A stretch of DNA of 64,000 nt. Origin: Halopseudomonas yangmingensis (GTDB taxonomy: Bacteria; Pseudomonadota; Gammaproteobacteria; Pseudomonadales; Pseudomonadaceae). The position numbers and the translations under genes were made by a program. The notes under the pieces are model-generated. The model had not been told where the DNA came from, did no database searches, and was given only the letters and a program-made list of their open reading frames with translations. Positions 1 to 10,831 of this stretch are shown here, in pieces (position 1 is the first letter of the stretch; every line of letters starts with the position of its first letter). The stretch is from positions 62,001-126,000 of the forward strand of contig NZ_FOUI01000002.1 in NCBI RefSeq assembly GCF_900114825.1, read 5' to 3'.

Positions 1-159
1 GGTCTTGCCGAAGTCCCATTGCACGGCCAAACGAAAACTGTTGCTCGACTCACCGGTGCGCCCGGCTTCCAACGTCAAACCATCCGCTGCTTGGGCCGGA
101 GAGGCACAAACCAGTGCGCCACTCAGCAACAATCCGGAAAACAGGGTGTGCTTCAACAT
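1..159 (-). CDS. pagL: PagL-like lipid A 3-O-deacylase (5' end only, runs off the window)
   Basis: Only the first 53 codons are present; the gene continues past base 1. The product starts with a clear signal peptide (basic MLKH, hydrophobic core, cleavage probably after the AQA near residue 25). After it comes a short segment with the look of the first strand of an outer-membrane beta-barrel (LTLEAGRTGES...FRLAVQWDFG). PagL-family enzymes (acyloxyacyl hydrolase superfamily) remove the 3-O acyl chain of lipid A in the outer membrane. The assignment rests on this N-terminus plus position: in P. aeruginosa pagL directly follows murI, as recalled. The catalytic His and Ser lie outside the window, so activity cannot be judged. 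Confidence 0.65.
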   Translation of the reverse strand, partial: MLKHTLFSGLLLSGALVCASPAQAADGLTLEAGRTGESSNSFRLAVQWDFGKT

Positions 160-202
160 GCGTGATTCCTTGTGTCACGTTTGATCTATCCCACTGCCGG
201 TT

Positions 203-997
203 TTATACCGGCAACGGCAGTACCTCGACGGCTTCACCCCAGAGTATCGGCAAGCGAGTATGCATCGCCTGCGGATCACCGCTGCTCCAGAAGCGGACCG
301 GCGCCGGACGGTTGTCGAGCGGTGCCAGCAACTGCTGTTCCGCCAGCCGCGCCTGTAACTGGCGAGCCACTGCGGTGCCGGTATCAATCAGCACCACCTC
401 GGCCGGCACCAGCCGCTGCAGCAGCGGTTTGATAAAGGGATAATGGGTGCAGCCGAGAATCAGTGTATCGCAGCCTGCAGATAACAGCGGCTCGACCAGC
501 CGGCGCAGTAGCGCCTCGGTGGCAGGCGACGCCAGCTCACCGCGCTCGATGCACTCAACCAGCCCGGGACAAGGCTGGGTCAGCACTCGGGTGGTGCCGG
601 CGAAACGATCCAGCAAGGCGGCGAATTTGGCGCTTTGTAGGGTACCTGTGGTGGCCAGCACGCCAACCACGCCGCTGCGAGTGGCGGCGGTGGCCGGCTT
701 GACTGCCGGCTCCATACCGATCACCGGCAGATCGTATCGGCTGCGCAGTTCGTTGACCGCCGCCGCAGTAGCGGTATTGCAGGCCACTACCAGCGCCTTG
801 GCGCCCTGCCCCAGCAGAAAGTCGGCAATCGCCAGGCTGCGGCCGCGAATAAAGTCGGTGGAGCGTTCGCCATAGGGCACATGCCCGCTGTCAGCGACAT
901 ACAGCAGACTCTCGGCCGGCAACAGGCGGCGGATCTCGCAGAGTACCGAGAGCCCGCCCAGCCCGGAATCAAACACCCCGACCGGCGCCGTGCTCAC
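203..997 (-). CDS. murI: Glutamate racemase
   Basis: Cytoplasmic enzyme interconverting L- and D-glutamate to supply D-Glu for peptidoglycan precursors. It has 264 residues, the usual length. The N-terminus has the family signature [11 protein letters not shown]. The two catalytic cysteines lie in [10 protein letters not shown] and in LGCTHYPF. The ATG start overlaps the moeB stop by 4 bp, so it is translationally coupled to the hemA-prfA-prmC-moeB series upstream. The stop codon sits inside a small GCCGG/CCGGC inverted repeat (about 196-213) that may reduce read-through into pagL. Confidence 0.97.
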   Translation of the reverse strand: MSTAPVGVFDSGLGGLSVLCEIRRLLPAESLLYVADSGHVPYGERSTDFIRGRSLAIADFLLGQGAKALVVACNTATAAAVNELRSRYDLPVIGMEPAVKPATAATRSGVVGVLATTGTLQSAKFAALLDRFAGTTRVLTQPCPGLVECIERGELASPATEALLRRLVEPLLSAGCDTLILGCTHYPFIKPLLQRLVPAEVVLIDTGTAVARQLQARLAEQQLLAPLDNRPAPVRFWSSGDPQAMHTRLPILWGEAVEVLPLPV

Positions 998-1749
998 GCC
1001 GCCGGCCTCGCGCCGCAGCAGCCACAGGCCGGGTCGCGGCGTACCTTCATCTCGCGAAAGCGCGTGCCCAGTGCATCCACCAGCAGCAGCCGGCCCACCA
1101 GCGGCTCACCAAAACCGGCCAGCAACTTGAGCGCCTCAAGCGCCTGCAAACTGCCGACCAGCCCGACCAGCGGGCCAACCACGCCGGCCTCGCTGCAGCT
1201 CAGTGCGGTTTCCTCGCCGGCCCCGTACAGGCATTGATAGCAGGGACTGTCGGCCCGGCGCAGGTCGAATACGCTGAGCTGGCCTTCCAGACGGATTGCC
1301 GCGCCACTGACCAGCGGCTTGCCGGCAGCAACACAGGCGGCATTCACCGCCTGGCGGGTGGCAAAGCTGTCGCTGCAGTCCAGCACCAGATCCACCTGCG
1401 GCAGCACCCGCGCCAGCGCTTCGGCATCCAGCCGCTGTTCCAGGCAGTGCAGCTTCACCTCCGGGTTGATCGCCTGCAGACGGTCAGCCGCGGAAGCTAC
1501 CTTGGCCCGGCCAATGTCGGCCTGGTGGTGAATGATCTGCCGCTGCAGGTTGCTCAGGTCCACCTGATCATCGTCCGCCAGCCACAGCTCACCAACCCCG
1601 GCCGCTGCCAGATAAAGTCCCACCGGCGCCCCCAGCCCGCCCAGCCCGACAATCAGCACGCGGCTGTCGAGCAGGCGCTGCTGGCCCTCGATATCGATCT
1701 GCGCCAGCAATATCTGCCGGCTGTAGCGCAACAGCTGCTGATCATCCAC
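994..1749 (-). CDS. moeB: Molybdopterin-synthase adenylyltransferase (MoeB/ThiF family)
   Basis: E1-like enzyme that adenylates the C-terminal glycine of MoaD for molybdenum cofactor synthesis. It has 251 residues. A Rossmann nucleotide site is visible at [10 protein letters not shown] near residue 35, followed by the conserved [14 protein letters not shown] segment. Two cysteine pairs (CYQC mid-protein and CGCCG at the C-terminus) match the structural zinc site. It overlaps prmC upstream by 8 bp and murI downstream by 4 bp. ThiF-type and MoeB-type proteins are close relatives; position in the prfA-prmC-moeB-murI cluster favours MoeB. Confidence 0.9.
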   Translation of the reverse strand: MDDQQLLRYSRQILLAQIDIEGQQRLLDSRVLIVGLGGLGAPVGLYLAAAGVGELWLADDDQVDLSNLQRQIIHHQADIGRAKVASAADRLQAINPEVKLHCLEQRLDAEALARVLPQVDLVLDCSDSFATRQAVNAACVAAGKPLVSGAAIRLEGQLSVFDLRRADSPCYQCLYGAGEETALSCSEAGVVGPLVGLVGSLQALEALKLLAGFGEPLVGRLLLVDALGTRFREMKVRRDPACGCCGARPAA

Positions 1750-2575
1750 GCCAGCACCCTCCCGTTACCCGTTGATGGCCACCCAGGTCCTGCCATGACT
1801 GTACCTCGCTAAAGCCTTGGTCGCGCAGCAACTGCTGCACCGCCGACGCCTGCTGCCAGCCATGTTCCAGCAGCAGCCAGCCGCTCGGCAGCAGATGCGC
1901 AGGGGCCTGCGCAACTATCTGGCGAATATCATCCAGCCCGTCGGCACCACTGACCAGCGCACTGTGCGGCTCAAAGCGCAGGTCCCCCTGCTGCAAGTGC
2001 GGGTCATCCTCGGCAATATAGGGCGGATTGGACAGGATCAGTTGAAAGCGCTGCTGGCCCAGTTCGGCAAACCAGTCGGATTGCCGGAACTGCACATTGT
2101 CCAGTTGCAGGCGCTGGCGATTGCGCTCGGCCAGCGCCACGGCCGCAGCGATACGGTCACAGCCGGTGACCTGCCAGTGCGGACGTTCGGCGGCCACGGC
2201 CAGCGCAACGGCACCGCTGCCGGTGCCCAGATCCAGTACCTGCACGGGTTCGGCCGGCCCCAGTTGCAGCGCCAGCTCGACCAGCCGCTCGGTGTCCGGG
2301 CGCGGAATCAGGGTACTTGGTTCAACCTGCAGATCCAGACTCCAGAAACCGCGCTGGCCGAGCAGGTAGGCCACCGGCTCGCCCTGCCGGCGACGTTCCA
2401 GCAGTTCCCGGTAGCGTTGGCACTGGGCCGCTGAGGGCTGGTGTTCCGGCCAGCTGCGCAGGTAACTGCGCGGCTTACCCAGCACCTCGACCAGCAGCAG
2501 TTCGGCATCCAGCGCAGGACTCGGCGAGTCGACCAGCCCGGCCGCCTCAGCCAGCAGCTCGGCGATCGAGCTCAT
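1742..2575 (-). CDS. prmC: Peptide chain release factor N5-glutamine methyltransferase
   Basis: SAM-dependent enzyme that methylates the glutamine of the GGQ motif in RF1 and RF2. Its substrate RF1 is encoded immediately upstream with a 4-bp overlap. It has 277 residues. An N-terminal helical release-factor-binding domain is followed by the SAM site [14 protein letters not shown] and the catalytic NPPY motif in [14 protein letters not shown]. Length and domain order are normal. Confidence 0.97.
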   Translation of the reverse strand: MSSIAELLAEAAGLVDSPSPALDAELLLVEVLGKPRSYLRSWPEHQPSAAQCQRYRELLERRRQGEPVAYLLGQRGFWSLDLQVEPSTLIPRPDTERLVELALQLGPAEPVQVLDLGTGSGAVALAVAAERPHWQVTGCDRIAAAVALAERNRQRLQLDNVQFRQSDWFAELGQQRFQLILSNPPYIAEDDPHLQQGDLRFEPHSALVSGADGLDDIRQIVAQAPAHLLPSGWLLLEHGWQQASAVQQLLRDQGFSEVQSWQDLGGHQRVTGGCWRG

Positions 2576-3657
2576 GCCTGGTCCAGTGCCGCCAGCTGAT
2601 CGGCCTGATATTCGCGCAGCAGCGGCTCGATCACGCCGTCCAGATTGCCCTGAATTACCTCATCGAGGCTGTACAGGGTCAGGTTGATGCGGTGATCGGT
2701 GACCCGACCCTGCGGAAAGTTGTAGGTACGGATGCGTTCGGAACGGTCACCGGAACCGACCAGTTGCCGACGGGTATCGGAGATTTCCTGTTCCTGCGCA
2801 GCCCGTTGCTGGTTGGCCAGCCGCGATTGCAACAGGCTCATGGCACGCGCACGGTTCTTGTGCTGCGAGCGCTCTTCCTGGCACTCCACCACCAGGCCGC
2901 TGGGAATGTGGGTAAGGCGGATCGCCGAATCGGTCTTATTGACGTGCTGGCCACCGGCCCCCGAGGCGCGGTAGGTATCGACGCGCAAGTCGGCCGGATT
3001 GATCTCGATGGCGGCCTGCTCGTCCATTTCCGGCAGGATCGCCACGGTGCAGGCCGAGGTATGGATACGGCCCTGCGATTCGGTGGCCGGCACCCGCTGT
3101 ACGCGGTGCGCGCCGGATTCGAATTTCAGCTTGGCGTACACCGACTGCCCCTCGACCCGGGCAATCACCTCCTTGTAACCGCCATGCTCACCCTCGTTTT
3201 CCGAGAGAATCTCGACCCGCCAGCCCTGACGCTCGGCATAGCGCGAATACATGCGGAACAGGTCGCCGGCAAACAATGCTGCCTCGTCGCCACCGGTACC
3301 GGCGCGCACTTCGAGGAACACGCTGCGCTCGTCGTTGGGGTCCTTCGGCAACAGCAGCCGGTTCAGTTCCACCTCCAGCTCGGCGAGGCGCTGGCTGCCG
3401 CTGGCAACGTCCTCTTCGGCCATCTCGCGCAGATCCGGGTCGCTGTCCTTGAGCAGGCTGCGCGCCTCGTCCAGATCACCCTGCACCTTGCACCACTGCC
3501 GGTAGCTGTCGATGGTCGGTTCAAGTTCGGCATATTCGCGGGAATAGGCGCGAAAGCGCGTCTGTTCGCTGATCACCTCGGCATCGCTGAGCAACGCCGA
3601 GAGCTCCTCGAAACGCTCACGCAAGGTATCCAGTCGCTGCAACAGGGAGGGTTTCAT
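2572..3657 (-). CDS. prfA: Peptide chain release factor 1
   Basis: RF1 recognises UAA and UAG stop codons and triggers peptide release. It has 361 residues. The catalytic GGQ is in [14 protein letters not shown], and the tripeptide anticodon region (PAT in RVPATESQG) precedes it. The start overlaps the end of hemA by 4 bp, giving the common hemA-prfA-prmC arrangement. Confidence 0.98.
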   Translation of the reverse strand: MKPSLLQRLDTLRERFEELSALLSDAEVISEQTRFRAYSREYAELEPTIDSYRQWCKVQGDLDEARSLLKDSDPDLREMAEEDVASGSQRLAELEVELNRLLLPKDPNDERSVFLEVRAGTGGDEAALFAGDLFRMYSRYAERQGWRVEILSENEGEHGGYKEVIARVEGQSVYAKLKFESGAHRVQRVPATESQGRIHTSACTVAILPEMDEQAAIEINPADLRVDTYRASGAGGQHVNKTDSAIRLTHIPSGLVVECQEERSQHKNRARAMSLLQSRLANQQRAAQEQEISDTRRQLVGSGDRSERIRTYNFPQGRVTDHRINLTLYSLDEVIQGNLDGVIEPLLREYQADQLAALDQA

Positions 3658-4928
3658 GATTGACCTTGTGAACTGTCCTGCTCCGGAGCCAGCAGCTCGC
3701 GGGCCAGTACCAGGGCCTCGTTGCGGCCCTCGGCACTCATCTGCTTGAGCCGCACGCTGGGACCGTGCAGCAGTTTGTTGGTCAGGCCGCGGGCCAGTTC
3801 GGCCAGCACCTGCTCCGGCTCGGCACCCCGCTGCAGGCGCGCCATCGCCTTGGCCAGCTCCTGGTCACGCAACTGCTCGGCATCACTGCGATACTGGCGC
3901 AGCAGATCCACCGAGCCCAGCGCGCGCAACTTCTGCATGAACTCGACAACGCCATGATCGATCATCCGTTCGGCGGCATCGGCGGCGCCCCGGCGCGAGC
4001 GCAGGTTCTCCTCGATCACCTCGTGCAGGTCATCCACGGTATACAGATAGACGTCCGACAGCTCGGCGACTTCCGCCTCTATGTCACGCGGCACGGCAAT
4101 ATCGACCATGAACATCGGCTTGTGCCGGCGCTGTTTCAGCGCTCGCTCCACCGCGCCCTTGCCAAGGATCGGCAGCGGACTGGCGGTAGAGCTGATGACT
4201 ATGTCGCACTGACCCAGTACATCAGGAATCTGGTTCAGCAGCACCGCCTGACCACCAACGGTCTCGCTCAGCTGCGCGGCCCGTTCCAGCGTGCGATTGG
4301 CCACAATCATGTGCTTGACGCCCTGCTCACGCAGGTGCTGGGCAACCAGGGTGATGGTCTCGCCGGCACCGATCAGCAGCGCGGTACTGCGCTTGAGGTC
4401 GGCGAAGATCTGCCGGGCCAGACTGACGGCGGCAAAGGCCACCGATACCGGATTTTCGCCAATACCGGTATCCGTGCGCACCTGTTTGACCGTGGCAAAG
4501 GCATTCTGGAACAGCCGGTCAAGTTGCGAACCCAGGGCGCCAGCATTACGCGCCGACTGCCAGGCATCCTTCATCTGGCCAAAAATCTGCGGCTCACCGA
4601 GCACCATCGAATCCAGGCCGGCAGCCACCCGCATCAGATGCCGTACCGCTGCAGCATCCTGATACATATAGGCACAGCGACGCACCTCATCGGCGGGCAA
4701 GTTATGGAAAGCAGCCACCCAATCGATCAGTTCATCGGCATCCGGCTGCTCGCTGCAGCAATAAATCTCGGTGCGGTTGCAGGTCGACAGAATGGCCGCC
4801 TCGCGGTTGCCGGTTTCACTGCGCAAGCGAGACAGCGCGCCGTCCAGCAGGTCGGGGCCGAAAGCCACCCGCTCACGCACATCCACCGATGCCGTCCTGT
4901 GATTGATGCCGAATGCGAGAAAGCCCAT
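3654..4928 (-). CDS. hemA: Glutamyl-tRNA reductase
   Basis: First committed enzyme of the C5 tetrapyrrole pathway: it reduces glutamyl-tRNA to glutamate-1-semialdehyde. It has 424 residues. The N-terminus [13 protein letters not shown] and the catalytic cysteine in [10 protein letters not shown] (near residue 50) are present. The NADPH-binding domain is at [16 protein letters not shown], and a C-terminal dimerisation helix region closes the protein. It heads the minus-strand operon. The 170-bp gap upstream separates it from the divergent TPR gene, holds both promoters, and contains a GAACCC/GGGTTC hairpin around 4957-4975. Confidence 0.97.
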   Translation of the reverse strand: MGFLAFGINHRTASVDVRERVAFGPDLLDGALSRLRSETGNREAAILSTCNRTEIYCCSEQPDADELIDWVAAFHNLPADEVRRCAYMYQDAAAVRHLMRVAAGLDSMVLGEPQIFGQMKDAWQSARNAGALGSQLDRLFQNAFATVKQVRTDTGIGENPVSVAFAAVSLARQIFADLKRSTALLIGAGETITLVAQHLREQGVKHMIVANRTLERAAQLSETVGGQAVLLNQIPDVLGQCDIVISSTASPLPILGKGAVERALKQRRHKPMFMVDIAVPRDIEAEVAELSDVYLYTVDDLHEVIEENLRSRRGAADAAERMIDHGVVEFMQKLRALGSVDLLRQYRSDAEQLRDQELAKAMARLQRGAEPEQVLAELARGLTNKLLHGPSVRLKQMSAEGRNEALVLARELLAPEQDSSQGQS

Positions 4929-5098
4929 TGTGCCTCGTTTGTGCCCTGCTCAGCGGAACCCGGAAGGCGGGTTCGCTCTCGTATGACGTGCAATTGTCCT
5001 ATGCTGGAACGCATCCCGCAATTCCCAGCATGTCGCAGATGGGTTTGCCCTTTGACTTGTGTCATGATTAAGCCATTGCAGCAACCGCACGGATACCC

Positions 5099-6832
5099 AT
5101 GAAGGCCGCACTCTCGCTACTCGCCCTGTCCATTGCCAGCCTGCTGTTGAGCGGGTGTGCCGGCTCACTGCAACCTGACTCGCAGGCCGTCAGCCAGCCC
5201 CCGGCAACACCAATCGCCAGCGAACCGGACACCCAGCCACCCGTCGTCTACGGTCAGTTCAGCAAGGACACCCTGTTCTCGCTGCTCAGCGCCGAGATTG
5301 CCGGCCAGCGCAATCACTTCGATCTGGCCCTGCGCAACTATCTGGTTGAGGCACGCAAGACCCGTGACCCCGGCGTGATCGAACGCGCCCTGCGGGTCGC
5401 CGAGTACCTCGACGCCCAGTCGCAGGCACTGGAAATGGCTGTGCTCTGGCAGCAGCGCCAGCCGGACAACCCCGAGGCCTTGCGAGCGGCGGCCCTGCAT
5501 CTGGCACGTGCCGGCGAATTGCAGCAGTCAATGGCCATGATGCAGCGGGTACTGGAGGCACGCGGTGAAACCAATTTCGACTTTCTCGCCCTGGCCGCCA
5601 CCGACGCCGATGCCACAACCCGTGCGACCCTGCTGACCGCTACCGAAAAGTTGCTGGGCAACAACCCGGAGAACCCCCAACTGGTTTTCGCCAAGGCGCT
5701 GCTGATGCAGCAGCAGGAGCGCAGCGAAGAGGCACTGGCCTGGCTGCAAGAGCAACCTCAGCAGGCACTCAGCACCCCGTCATTACTGTTACAGACCCGC
5801 CTGCTCGGCAGCCTGGGACGCAGCAATGAAGCAATCCCCGCCTTGCAACGGGGCGTTGTCCAGCACCCTGACGACCAGCGCCTGCGCCTGTTGCTGGCAC
5901 GCCTTCTGGTGAGCAGTGGCCAGCACAGCGAAGCGGCCGAACAGTTTGCCATTCTGGCAGCAGCCAACCCGGATGACAGCGATCTGCAACTGTCGCTGGG
6001 GCTGGTAATGCTGGAAGCCGGAGAGCCAGCACGTGCCGCCGAACACTTGGGCCAGGTACTCGACAGTCAGCCTGACAACGATACCGCCGCCTACCACCTT
6101 GGCCTGGCGCAACAACAGCTTGGCCTTGACGAAGAGGCACTGATGACCTGGCTGGGTATTGCCAGCGGCCCCGAGTACCTTGGCAGCCGCCTGCAGATCA
6201 GCCAGATGCTCAGTGCCGCCGGCCAGCCGGAACGGCTTGACGAGATTTTCGAACTGGAACGCCATGCCAACCCCGGCCTGCATGTCGAGCTGTTCCTGCT
6301 GCAACTTGAAGCCCTGCAGCAACAGCATCCGGAACAGGCCATGGCGGTCGCCAATCGCGCCCTGCAACAACTGCCGGGTGACAGTCGCCTGCTATACAGC
6401 CGCGCCATGCTTCACGAGCAACAGGACAACCTGTCGGGTCTCGAAGCCGACCTGCGCCGGATACTTGCCGATGACCCGCAGAATGCCATGGCCATGAACG
6501 CCCTCGGTTACACGCTGGCAGACCGCAACCTGCGCCTGGAAGAGGCGCTGGAACTGATCGAGCAGGCGCTGGCACTGGCCCCGGAAGATCCGGCCATCAT
6601 CGACAGTCTGGGCTGGGTACATTTCCGCCTGGGCAACCTTGAACTGGCCGAGGAACTGCTGCGCCGCGCCTATGCCGCCTTCCCTGACCAGGAAGTTGCT
6701 GCCCATCTGGGAGAAGTCCTGTGGATGCTTGGCAAGCGACGCGAAGCGCGCGAGGTCTGGGATGCCGCATTGCGTAACGATCCGGACAGCCCGCAGGTCA
6801 GGGAAACGCGCCAACGATTGGAGCAACGCTGA
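5099..6832 (+). CDS. TPR-repeat lipoprotein
   Basis: 577-residue protein with a lipoprotein signal peptide (MKAALSLLALSIASLLLSGC, Cys20 as the lipidated residue) followed by a Ser/Pro-rich linker. The rest is tandem helical TPR-like repeats, the clearest being in the last third (NAMAMNALGYTLADRN, PAIIDSLGWVHFRLG). It corresponds in position to the TPR protein between hemA and lolB in Pseudomonas. It is probably anchored in the envelope as a protein-interaction scaffold; the partner is unknown. The lolB GTG start follows its stop with no gap, which suggests co-translation. Confidence 0.88.
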   Translation: MKAALSLLALSIASLLLSGCAGSLQPDSQAVSQPPATPIASEPDTQPPVVYGQFSKDTLFSLLSAEIAGQRNHFDLALRNYLVEARKTRDPGVIERALRVAEYLDAQSQALEMAVLWQQRQPDNPEALRAAALHLARAGELQQSMAMMQRVLEARGETNFDFLALAATDADATTRATLLTATEKLLGNNPENPQLVFAKALLMQQQERSEEALAWLQEQPQQALSTPSLLLQTRLLGSLGRSNEAIPALQRGVVQHPDDQRLRLLLARLLVSSGQHSEAAEQFAILAAANPDDSDLQLSLGLVMLEAGEPARAAEHLGQVLDSQPDNDTAAYHLGLAQQQLGLDEEALMTWLGIASGPEYLGSRLQISQMLSAAGQPERLDEIFELERHANPGLHVELFLLQLEALQQQHPEQAMAVANRALQQLPGDSRLLYSRAMLHEQQDNLSGLEADLRRILADDPQNAMAMNALGYTLADRNLRLEEALELIEQALALAPEDPAIIDSLGWVHFRLGNLELAEELLRRAYAAFPDQEVAAHLGEVLWMLGKRREAREVWDAALRNDPDSPQVRETRQRLEQR

Positions 6833-7444
6833 GTGACCCGCGCACTTCGACTCCCGGCCCTGCTGCTCTTGCTGCTGGCACTTTCCGCCTGCAGCAGCTT
6901 CCATCAACGCGAAACCCTGGAATTCGGGGGTGATCCACGTGCCTGGCAGGCCCACCGGGCCAGTGTCGAACCACTGACTGACTGGATCCTGCAGGGCAAG
7001 CTGGGCGTTCGCGCCCCCCGTGAGTCCGGCAGCGGCACAGTGCTCTGGCTGCAGGATCAGGGCAATTACGATATCCGCCTGTCCGGCCCTCTGGGGCGCG
7101 GTGCAACGCGCATCCTTGGCGACCGCCACGGTATCCTGCTGGACATCGCCGGCCAGCCAATTCAACAGGCCGACTCCCCGGAAGAATTGCTGGAACAGCA
7201 GATCGGCTGGCGTCTGCCAGTCAACAACCTGCTGTGGTGGGTACGCGGCCTGCCGGCACCGGACAGCCCGAGCCGGCTGCAACTGGATACCGACAGCCGT
7301 CTGGCCCGACTCAGCCAGTCCGGCTGGACAGTCGAATACAGCCGCTACCAGCAGATTGACGGACGCATGCTGCCGCAGCGCCTGCAACTGTCCGGCCACG
7401 ATGTACTGCTGACACTGGTGATCACCCAGTGGGAGACGCGTTAA
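6833..7444 (+). CDS. lolB: Outer-membrane lipoprotein insertase LolB
   Basis: LolB receives lipoproteins from LolA in the periplasm and inserts them into the outer membrane. It has 203 residues with a GTG start directly after the upstream stop. The lipobox is LLALSAC near residue 20. The segment after it (W...[21 protein letters not shown], shown abbreviated) resembles the LolB N-terminal strand, and WWVRGLPAP is a typical conserved stretch. Position between the TPR protein and ispE supports the call. Confidence 0.93.
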   Translation: MTRALRLPALLLLLLALSACSSFHQRETLEFGGDPRAWQAHRASVEPLTDWILQGKLGVRAPRESGSGTVLWLQDQGNYDIRLSGPLGRGATRILGDRHGILLDIAGQPIQQADSPEELLEQQIGWRLPVNNLLWWVRGLPAPDSPSRLQLDTDSRLARLSQSGWTVEYSRYQQIDGRMLPQRLQLSGHDVLLTLVITQWETR

Positions 7445-7448
7445 GGGC

Positions 7449-8297
7449 ATGCACACACTGACCCTGCCGGCGCCGGCCAAGCTCAATCTGTTCCTGCACG
7501 TCACCGGACGCCGCGCTGACGGCTACCACCAACTGCAGACGCTGTTCCAGTTCCTCGATATCAGTGACACCCTGCACTTCCAGCGGCGTGACGACGGGCA
7601 GATACGCCTGACCCCGGAGCTGCCCGGCGTGCCGGTCGAAAGCAATCTGGTTGTACGCGCCGCGCACCTGCTGCAACAGGCCAGCGGCACTTCCCTTGGT
7701 GCCGACATCCGACTGGAAAAGCGCCTGCCAATGGGCGGCGGCATCGGCGGCGGCAGCTCGGATGCCGCCACCACCCTGCTGGGACTCAACCATCTGTGGA
7801 AAACCGGTTTAAGCCTGGAACAACTGGCCGTACTGGGTTTGCAGCTGGGTGCTGACGTGCCGGTATTCGTGCAGGGTCGTGCCGCCTGGGCCGAAGGTGT
7901 CGGCGAGCAACTGACTCCGGTTGAGATCGACGAACCCTGGTATCTGCTGGTGGTACCCGACTGCCATGTGAGTACCGCTGAAATTTTTTCGGATGAGAGG
8001 TTGACGCGCGACACCTCACCCATTACATTGCAGGCCTTCCGTGAGCACGGCGGTCGGAATGATTGCCTTCCGGTGGTCACAACGCGTTACCATGAAGTTC
8101 GTAACACGTTGATCTTGCTAAACAATTATTGTGAAGCTAAGATGACCGGCACTGGCAGTTGCTTGTTTGGGGCCTTCCCAAACGAATGCGAAGCTGATAA
8201 AGTTCGCGCCCGGTTGCCAGCCACACTGCAAACCTTTGTTGCAAAGGGATGTAACGTTTCACCGTTACATATCCAGCTCGACAAAGCGGCGTATTAA
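7449..8297 (+). CDS. ispE: 4-diphosphocytidyl-2-C-methyl-D-erythritol kinase
   Basis: GHMP-family kinase of the MEP isoprenoid pathway. It has 282 residues. The N-terminus [16 protein letters not shown] includes the catalytic lysine. The ATP-binding glycine loop is [14 protein letters not shown], and a C-terminal GHMP motif [12 protein letters not shown] is intact. The open reading frame is complete, but from about base 7975 to the stop the codon use turns clearly AT-richer (Leu TTG, Asn AAT, Phe TTT) than in the first 60 percent of the gene. This hints at a mosaic gene. tRNA-Gln follows 32 bp downstream. Confidence 0.96.
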   Translation: MHTLTLPAPAKLNLFLHVTGRRADGYHQLQTLFQFLDISDTLHFQRRDDGQIRLTPELPGVPVESNLVVRAAHLLQQASGTSLGADIRLEKRLPMGGGIGGGSSDAATTLLGLNHLWKTGLSLEQLAVLGLQLGADVPVFVQGRAAWAEGVGEQLTPVEIDEPWYLLVVPDCHVSTAEIFSDERLTRDTSPITLQAFREHGGRNDCLPVVTTRYHEVRNTLILLNNYCEAKMTGTGSCLFGAFPNECEADKVRARLPATLQTFVAKGCNVSPLHIQLDKAAY

Positions 8298-8329
8298 AGG
8301 ATGCAACCGTGCATCCGGACAGTTGTTAC

Positions 8330-8404
8330 AGGGGCGTAGCCAAGCGGTAAGGCAGCGGGTTTTGATCCCGCCATGCGTTGGTTCGAATCCAGCCGCCCCT
8401 GCCA
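8330..8404 (+). tRNA. tRNA-Gln (anticodon TTG)
   Basis: 75 nt including an encoded CCA. Acceptor stem AGGGGCG pairs with CGCCCCT. The anticodon stem GCGGG/CCCGC encloses the loop TTTTGAT, giving anticodon TTG. The T-arm contains GGTTCGAATCC. It lies between ispE and prs, the same position as recalled for Pseudomonas. Confidence 0.97.
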
Positions 8405-8524
8405 TTTTCTCTCCGGCAGCAAATCAAGACATCGCGAGACCGAGTGATTCGGCGGATGGCTCTTGCCGTTGCCTTTTCCTCGTTCTGCATCGCATCGGCC
8501 ACTACCCACAAAAGGTACTGCAGC

Positions 8525-9466
8525 GTGTCCAAGATGATGGTCTTCACGGGGAACGCCAACCCCGATCTGGCACGACGCGTCGTGCGTCAACTGCACATTC
8601 CGCTCGGCGACGCCTCCGTTGGCCGCTTCAGCGACGGCGAAGTCGCTGTCGAACTGAACGAGAATGTGCGCGGCAAGGATGTCTTCATCATCCAGCCAAC
8701 CTGCGCACCGACCAACGACAACCTGATGGAACTGGTGGTGATGGCTGACGCCCTGCGCCGCTCCTCGGCCCATCGCATCACCGCCGTAGTCCCCTATTTC
8801 GGCTACGCCCGCCAGGACCGCCGCCCGCGCTCTGCCCGTGTGCCGATCAGCGCCAAGGTAGTGGCTGACATGCTTGACGTGGTGGGCGTTGACCGCCTGC
8901 TGACCGTTGACCTGCATGCCGACCAGATCCAGGGTTTTTTCGATATCCCGGTCGACAACATCTACGGCTCGCCGGTACTGGTTGACGACATCATCAGCCG
9001 CCGTCTGGACAATCTGATGATCGTCTCCCCGGACATCGGCGGCGTGGTTCGCGCCCGTGCGGTAGCCAAGCAGCTGGGCGTGGACCTGGCGATCATCGAC
9101 AAGCGCCGGCCCAAGCCGAACATGTCGGAAGTCATGCACATCATCGGTGAGATTGAAGGCCGCAACTGTATTCTGGTGGACGACATGGTCGACACCGCCG
9201 GCACCCTCTGCCATGCCGCCAAGGCACTGAAAGAGCACGGCGCGGCCACGGTTTCTGCCTATTGCACCCACCCGATCCTGTCGGGCAAGGCAATGGACAA
9301 CCTGAACAACTCATCCCTTGATGAGCTGGTAGTGACCAACACCATTCCGCTGTCAGCCGCCGCCGAACAGTGCGCCAAGGTTCGTCAGCTGGACATGGCG
9401 CCGATCATTGCCGAGGCCATGCGCCGTATCAGCAACGAAGAATCCATCAGCGCCATGTTCCGCTAA
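8525..9466 (+). CDS. prs: Ribose-phosphate pyrophosphokinase (PRPP synthetase)
   Basis: Makes PRPP from ribose-5-phosphate and ATP for nucleotide, His, Trp and NAD synthesis. I chose the GTG at 8525 (protein begins [13 protein letters not shown]) rather than the longer open frame starting at 8378. It gives the family-typical 313 residues, an AAAGG ribosome site precedes it, and the longer frame would run through the tRNA-Gln. Visible motifs are the flexible-loop [17 protein letters not shown], the metal-binding [11 protein letters not shown] and the PRPP-loop [10 protein letters not shown]. Confidence 0.97.
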   Translation: MSKMMVFTGNANPDLARRVVRQLHIPLGDASVGRFSDGEVAVELNENVRGKDVFIIQPTCAPTNDNLMELVVMADALRRSSAHRITAVVPYFGYARQDRRPRSARVPISAKVVADMLDVVGVDRLLTVDLHADQIQGFFDIPVDNIYGSPVLVDDIISRRLDNLMIVSPDIGGVVRARAVAKQLGVDLAIIDKRRPKPNMSEVMHIIGEIEGRNCILVDDMVDTAGTLCHAAKALKEHGAATVSAYCTHPILSGKAMDNLNNSSLDELVVTNTIPLSAAAEQCAKVRQLDMAPIIAEAMRRISNEESISAMFR

Positions 9467-9563
9467 GGAACAGGCGCCGGTAATACAGCCCGGAAACGGG
9501 TTTCATCAATACCTGCCGACGCACTGGTCGCAAGAGCCCGGCAGGTCATCCAAGGAGACTACA

Positions 9564-10178
9564 ATGGTCGACTTTACTCTGAATGCGAAAGCCCGTAACG
9601 ACCTGGGGAAAGGTGCGAGCCGCCGCCTGCGTCGTAACGCGGACCTGGTACCTGCCATCGTCTACGGTGGCGACAAGGCCCCGCAGAGCGTTGCTCTGGA
9701 AGCCCGTGAACTGAAGAAGGCGCTGGAAAACGAAGCTTTCTACGCCCACGTGATCAGCCTCAACGTTGACGGCGAGAAGCAGGACGTTCTGCTCAAGGCC
9801 CTGCAGCGTCACCCGGCCAAGTCGTACGTGATGCACGCTGACTTCCTGCGCGTGGTTGCCGGTCACAAGGTCACCGTTCAGGTGCCCCTGCACTTCATCA
9901 ATGAAGACGTGTGCGTCGGCGTGAAGAAGGGTGGTGGCAGCATCTCCCACACCCTGTCCGAAGTTGAAGTCAGCTGCCTGCCGAAGGACCTGCCGGAGTT
10001 CATCGAGGTCGACATGGCCAAGGTGGAGCTGGGCCAGATCCTGCACCTGAGCGACCTGAAACTGCCGCTGGGTGTGAAGCTGGTATCCCTGGCTCTGGGC
10101 GACGACCACAACTTGCCGGTTGCCAACGTTCACGCTCCGCGTGGCGCCAGCACCAGCGAAGGTGAAGCGGCCGAGTAA
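9564..10178 (+). CDS. rplY: 50S ribosomal protein L25 (Ctc type)
   Basis: 204 residues, the long form with the L25 5S-rRNA-binding domain at residues 1-95 and a C-terminal Ctc/TL5 beta domain. The start ATG at 9564 follows AAGGAG at a good distance; the longer open frame from 9408 overlaps prs and is not used. The N-terminal [21 protein letters not shown] is typical. It lies in the prs-rplY-pth-ychF order. Confidence 0.96.
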   Translation: MVDFTLNAKARNDLGKGASRRLRRNADLVPAIVYGGDKAPQSVALEARELKKALENEAFYAHVISLNVDGEKQDVLLKALQRHPAKSYVMHADFLRVVAGHKVTVQVPLHFINEDVCVGVKKGGGSISHTLSEVEVSCLPKDLPEFIEVDMAKVELGQILHLSDLKLPLGVKLVSLALGDDHNLPVANVHAPRGASTSEGEAAE

Positions 10179-10208
10179 TCGAACCGCCGAACCACGAGGG
10201 CGCCCGTT

Positions 10209-10796
10209 GTGACGCAGGGAATCAGATTGCTGGTGGGACTGGGGAATCCCGGTCCCGAATACGAGCTGACCCGCCACAACGCCGGCGCCCTTTTTGTTGA
10301 GCGCCTGGCGGCACGCCACAATGTGCCGCTGCGTGCCGACAGCAAGCTCTTCGGCCTCTCCGGCCGCCTGACCCTCAAGGGCCAGGACATTCGCCTGTTG
10401 ATCCCCACCACCTTCATGAACCGCAGTGGCCAGGCAGTAGCCGCACTGGCCGGTTTCTACCGCATCGAACCCGAGCAGATCCTGGTCGCACATGACGAAC
10501 TGGACCTTCCGCCGGGCGTGGTCAAATGCAAGAAAGGTGGCGGTCACGGTGGACACAACGGCTTGCGCGACATTATCGCGCAACTCGGCAACAACAACGG
10601 ATTTCATCGCCTGCGACTGGGTATTGGCCACCCCGGCCACAGTTCACAGGTCACCGGCTTTGTACTGGGCCGCGCCCCACGTGCCGAGCAGGAGGCACTG
10701 GATGCCTGCATCGACGCCGCGATTGACGAGCTGCCCGGCATGCTCGATGGCGACTGGACCCGCGTGATGCAGCGCCTGCACAGCTTCAAACCCTGA
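10209..10796 (+). CDS. pth: Peptidyl-tRNA hydrolase
   Basis: Releases peptides from prematurely dropped peptidyl-tRNA. It has 195 residues with a GTG start. Conserved [20 protein letters not shown] includes the catalytic histidine in RHNAG and the active-site asparagine region. [15 protein letters not shown] and [14 protein letters not shown] are also intact. It lies 30 bp after rplY and 35 bp before ychF, probably in one transcript. Confidence 0.97.
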   Translation: MTQGIRLLVGLGNPGPEYELTRHNAGALFVERLAARHNVPLRADSKLFGLSGRLTLKGQDIRLLIPTTFMNRSGQAVAALAGFYRIEPEQILVAHDELDLPPGVVKCKKGGGHGGHNGLRDIIAQLGNNNGFHRLRLGIGHPGHSSQVTGFVLGRAPRAEQEALDACIDAAIDELPGMLDGDWTRVMQRLHSFKP

Positions 10797-10831
10797 TTCA
10801 TTTTTAGCCGGCAACGGTAGAGGACATCTCC

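Noticed and set aside
2317-3663. 448-codon plus-strand open frame
   Set aside because: Antisense to prfA and the end of prmC; composition is low-complexity and motif-free.
3765-5102. 445-codon plus-strand open frame
   Set aside because: Antisense shadow of hemA; the hemA product has all catalytic motifs.
8378-8524. Upstream extension of prs
   Set aside because: It would translate through tRNA-Gln; the GTG at 8525 gives the standard protein length and has a ribosome site.
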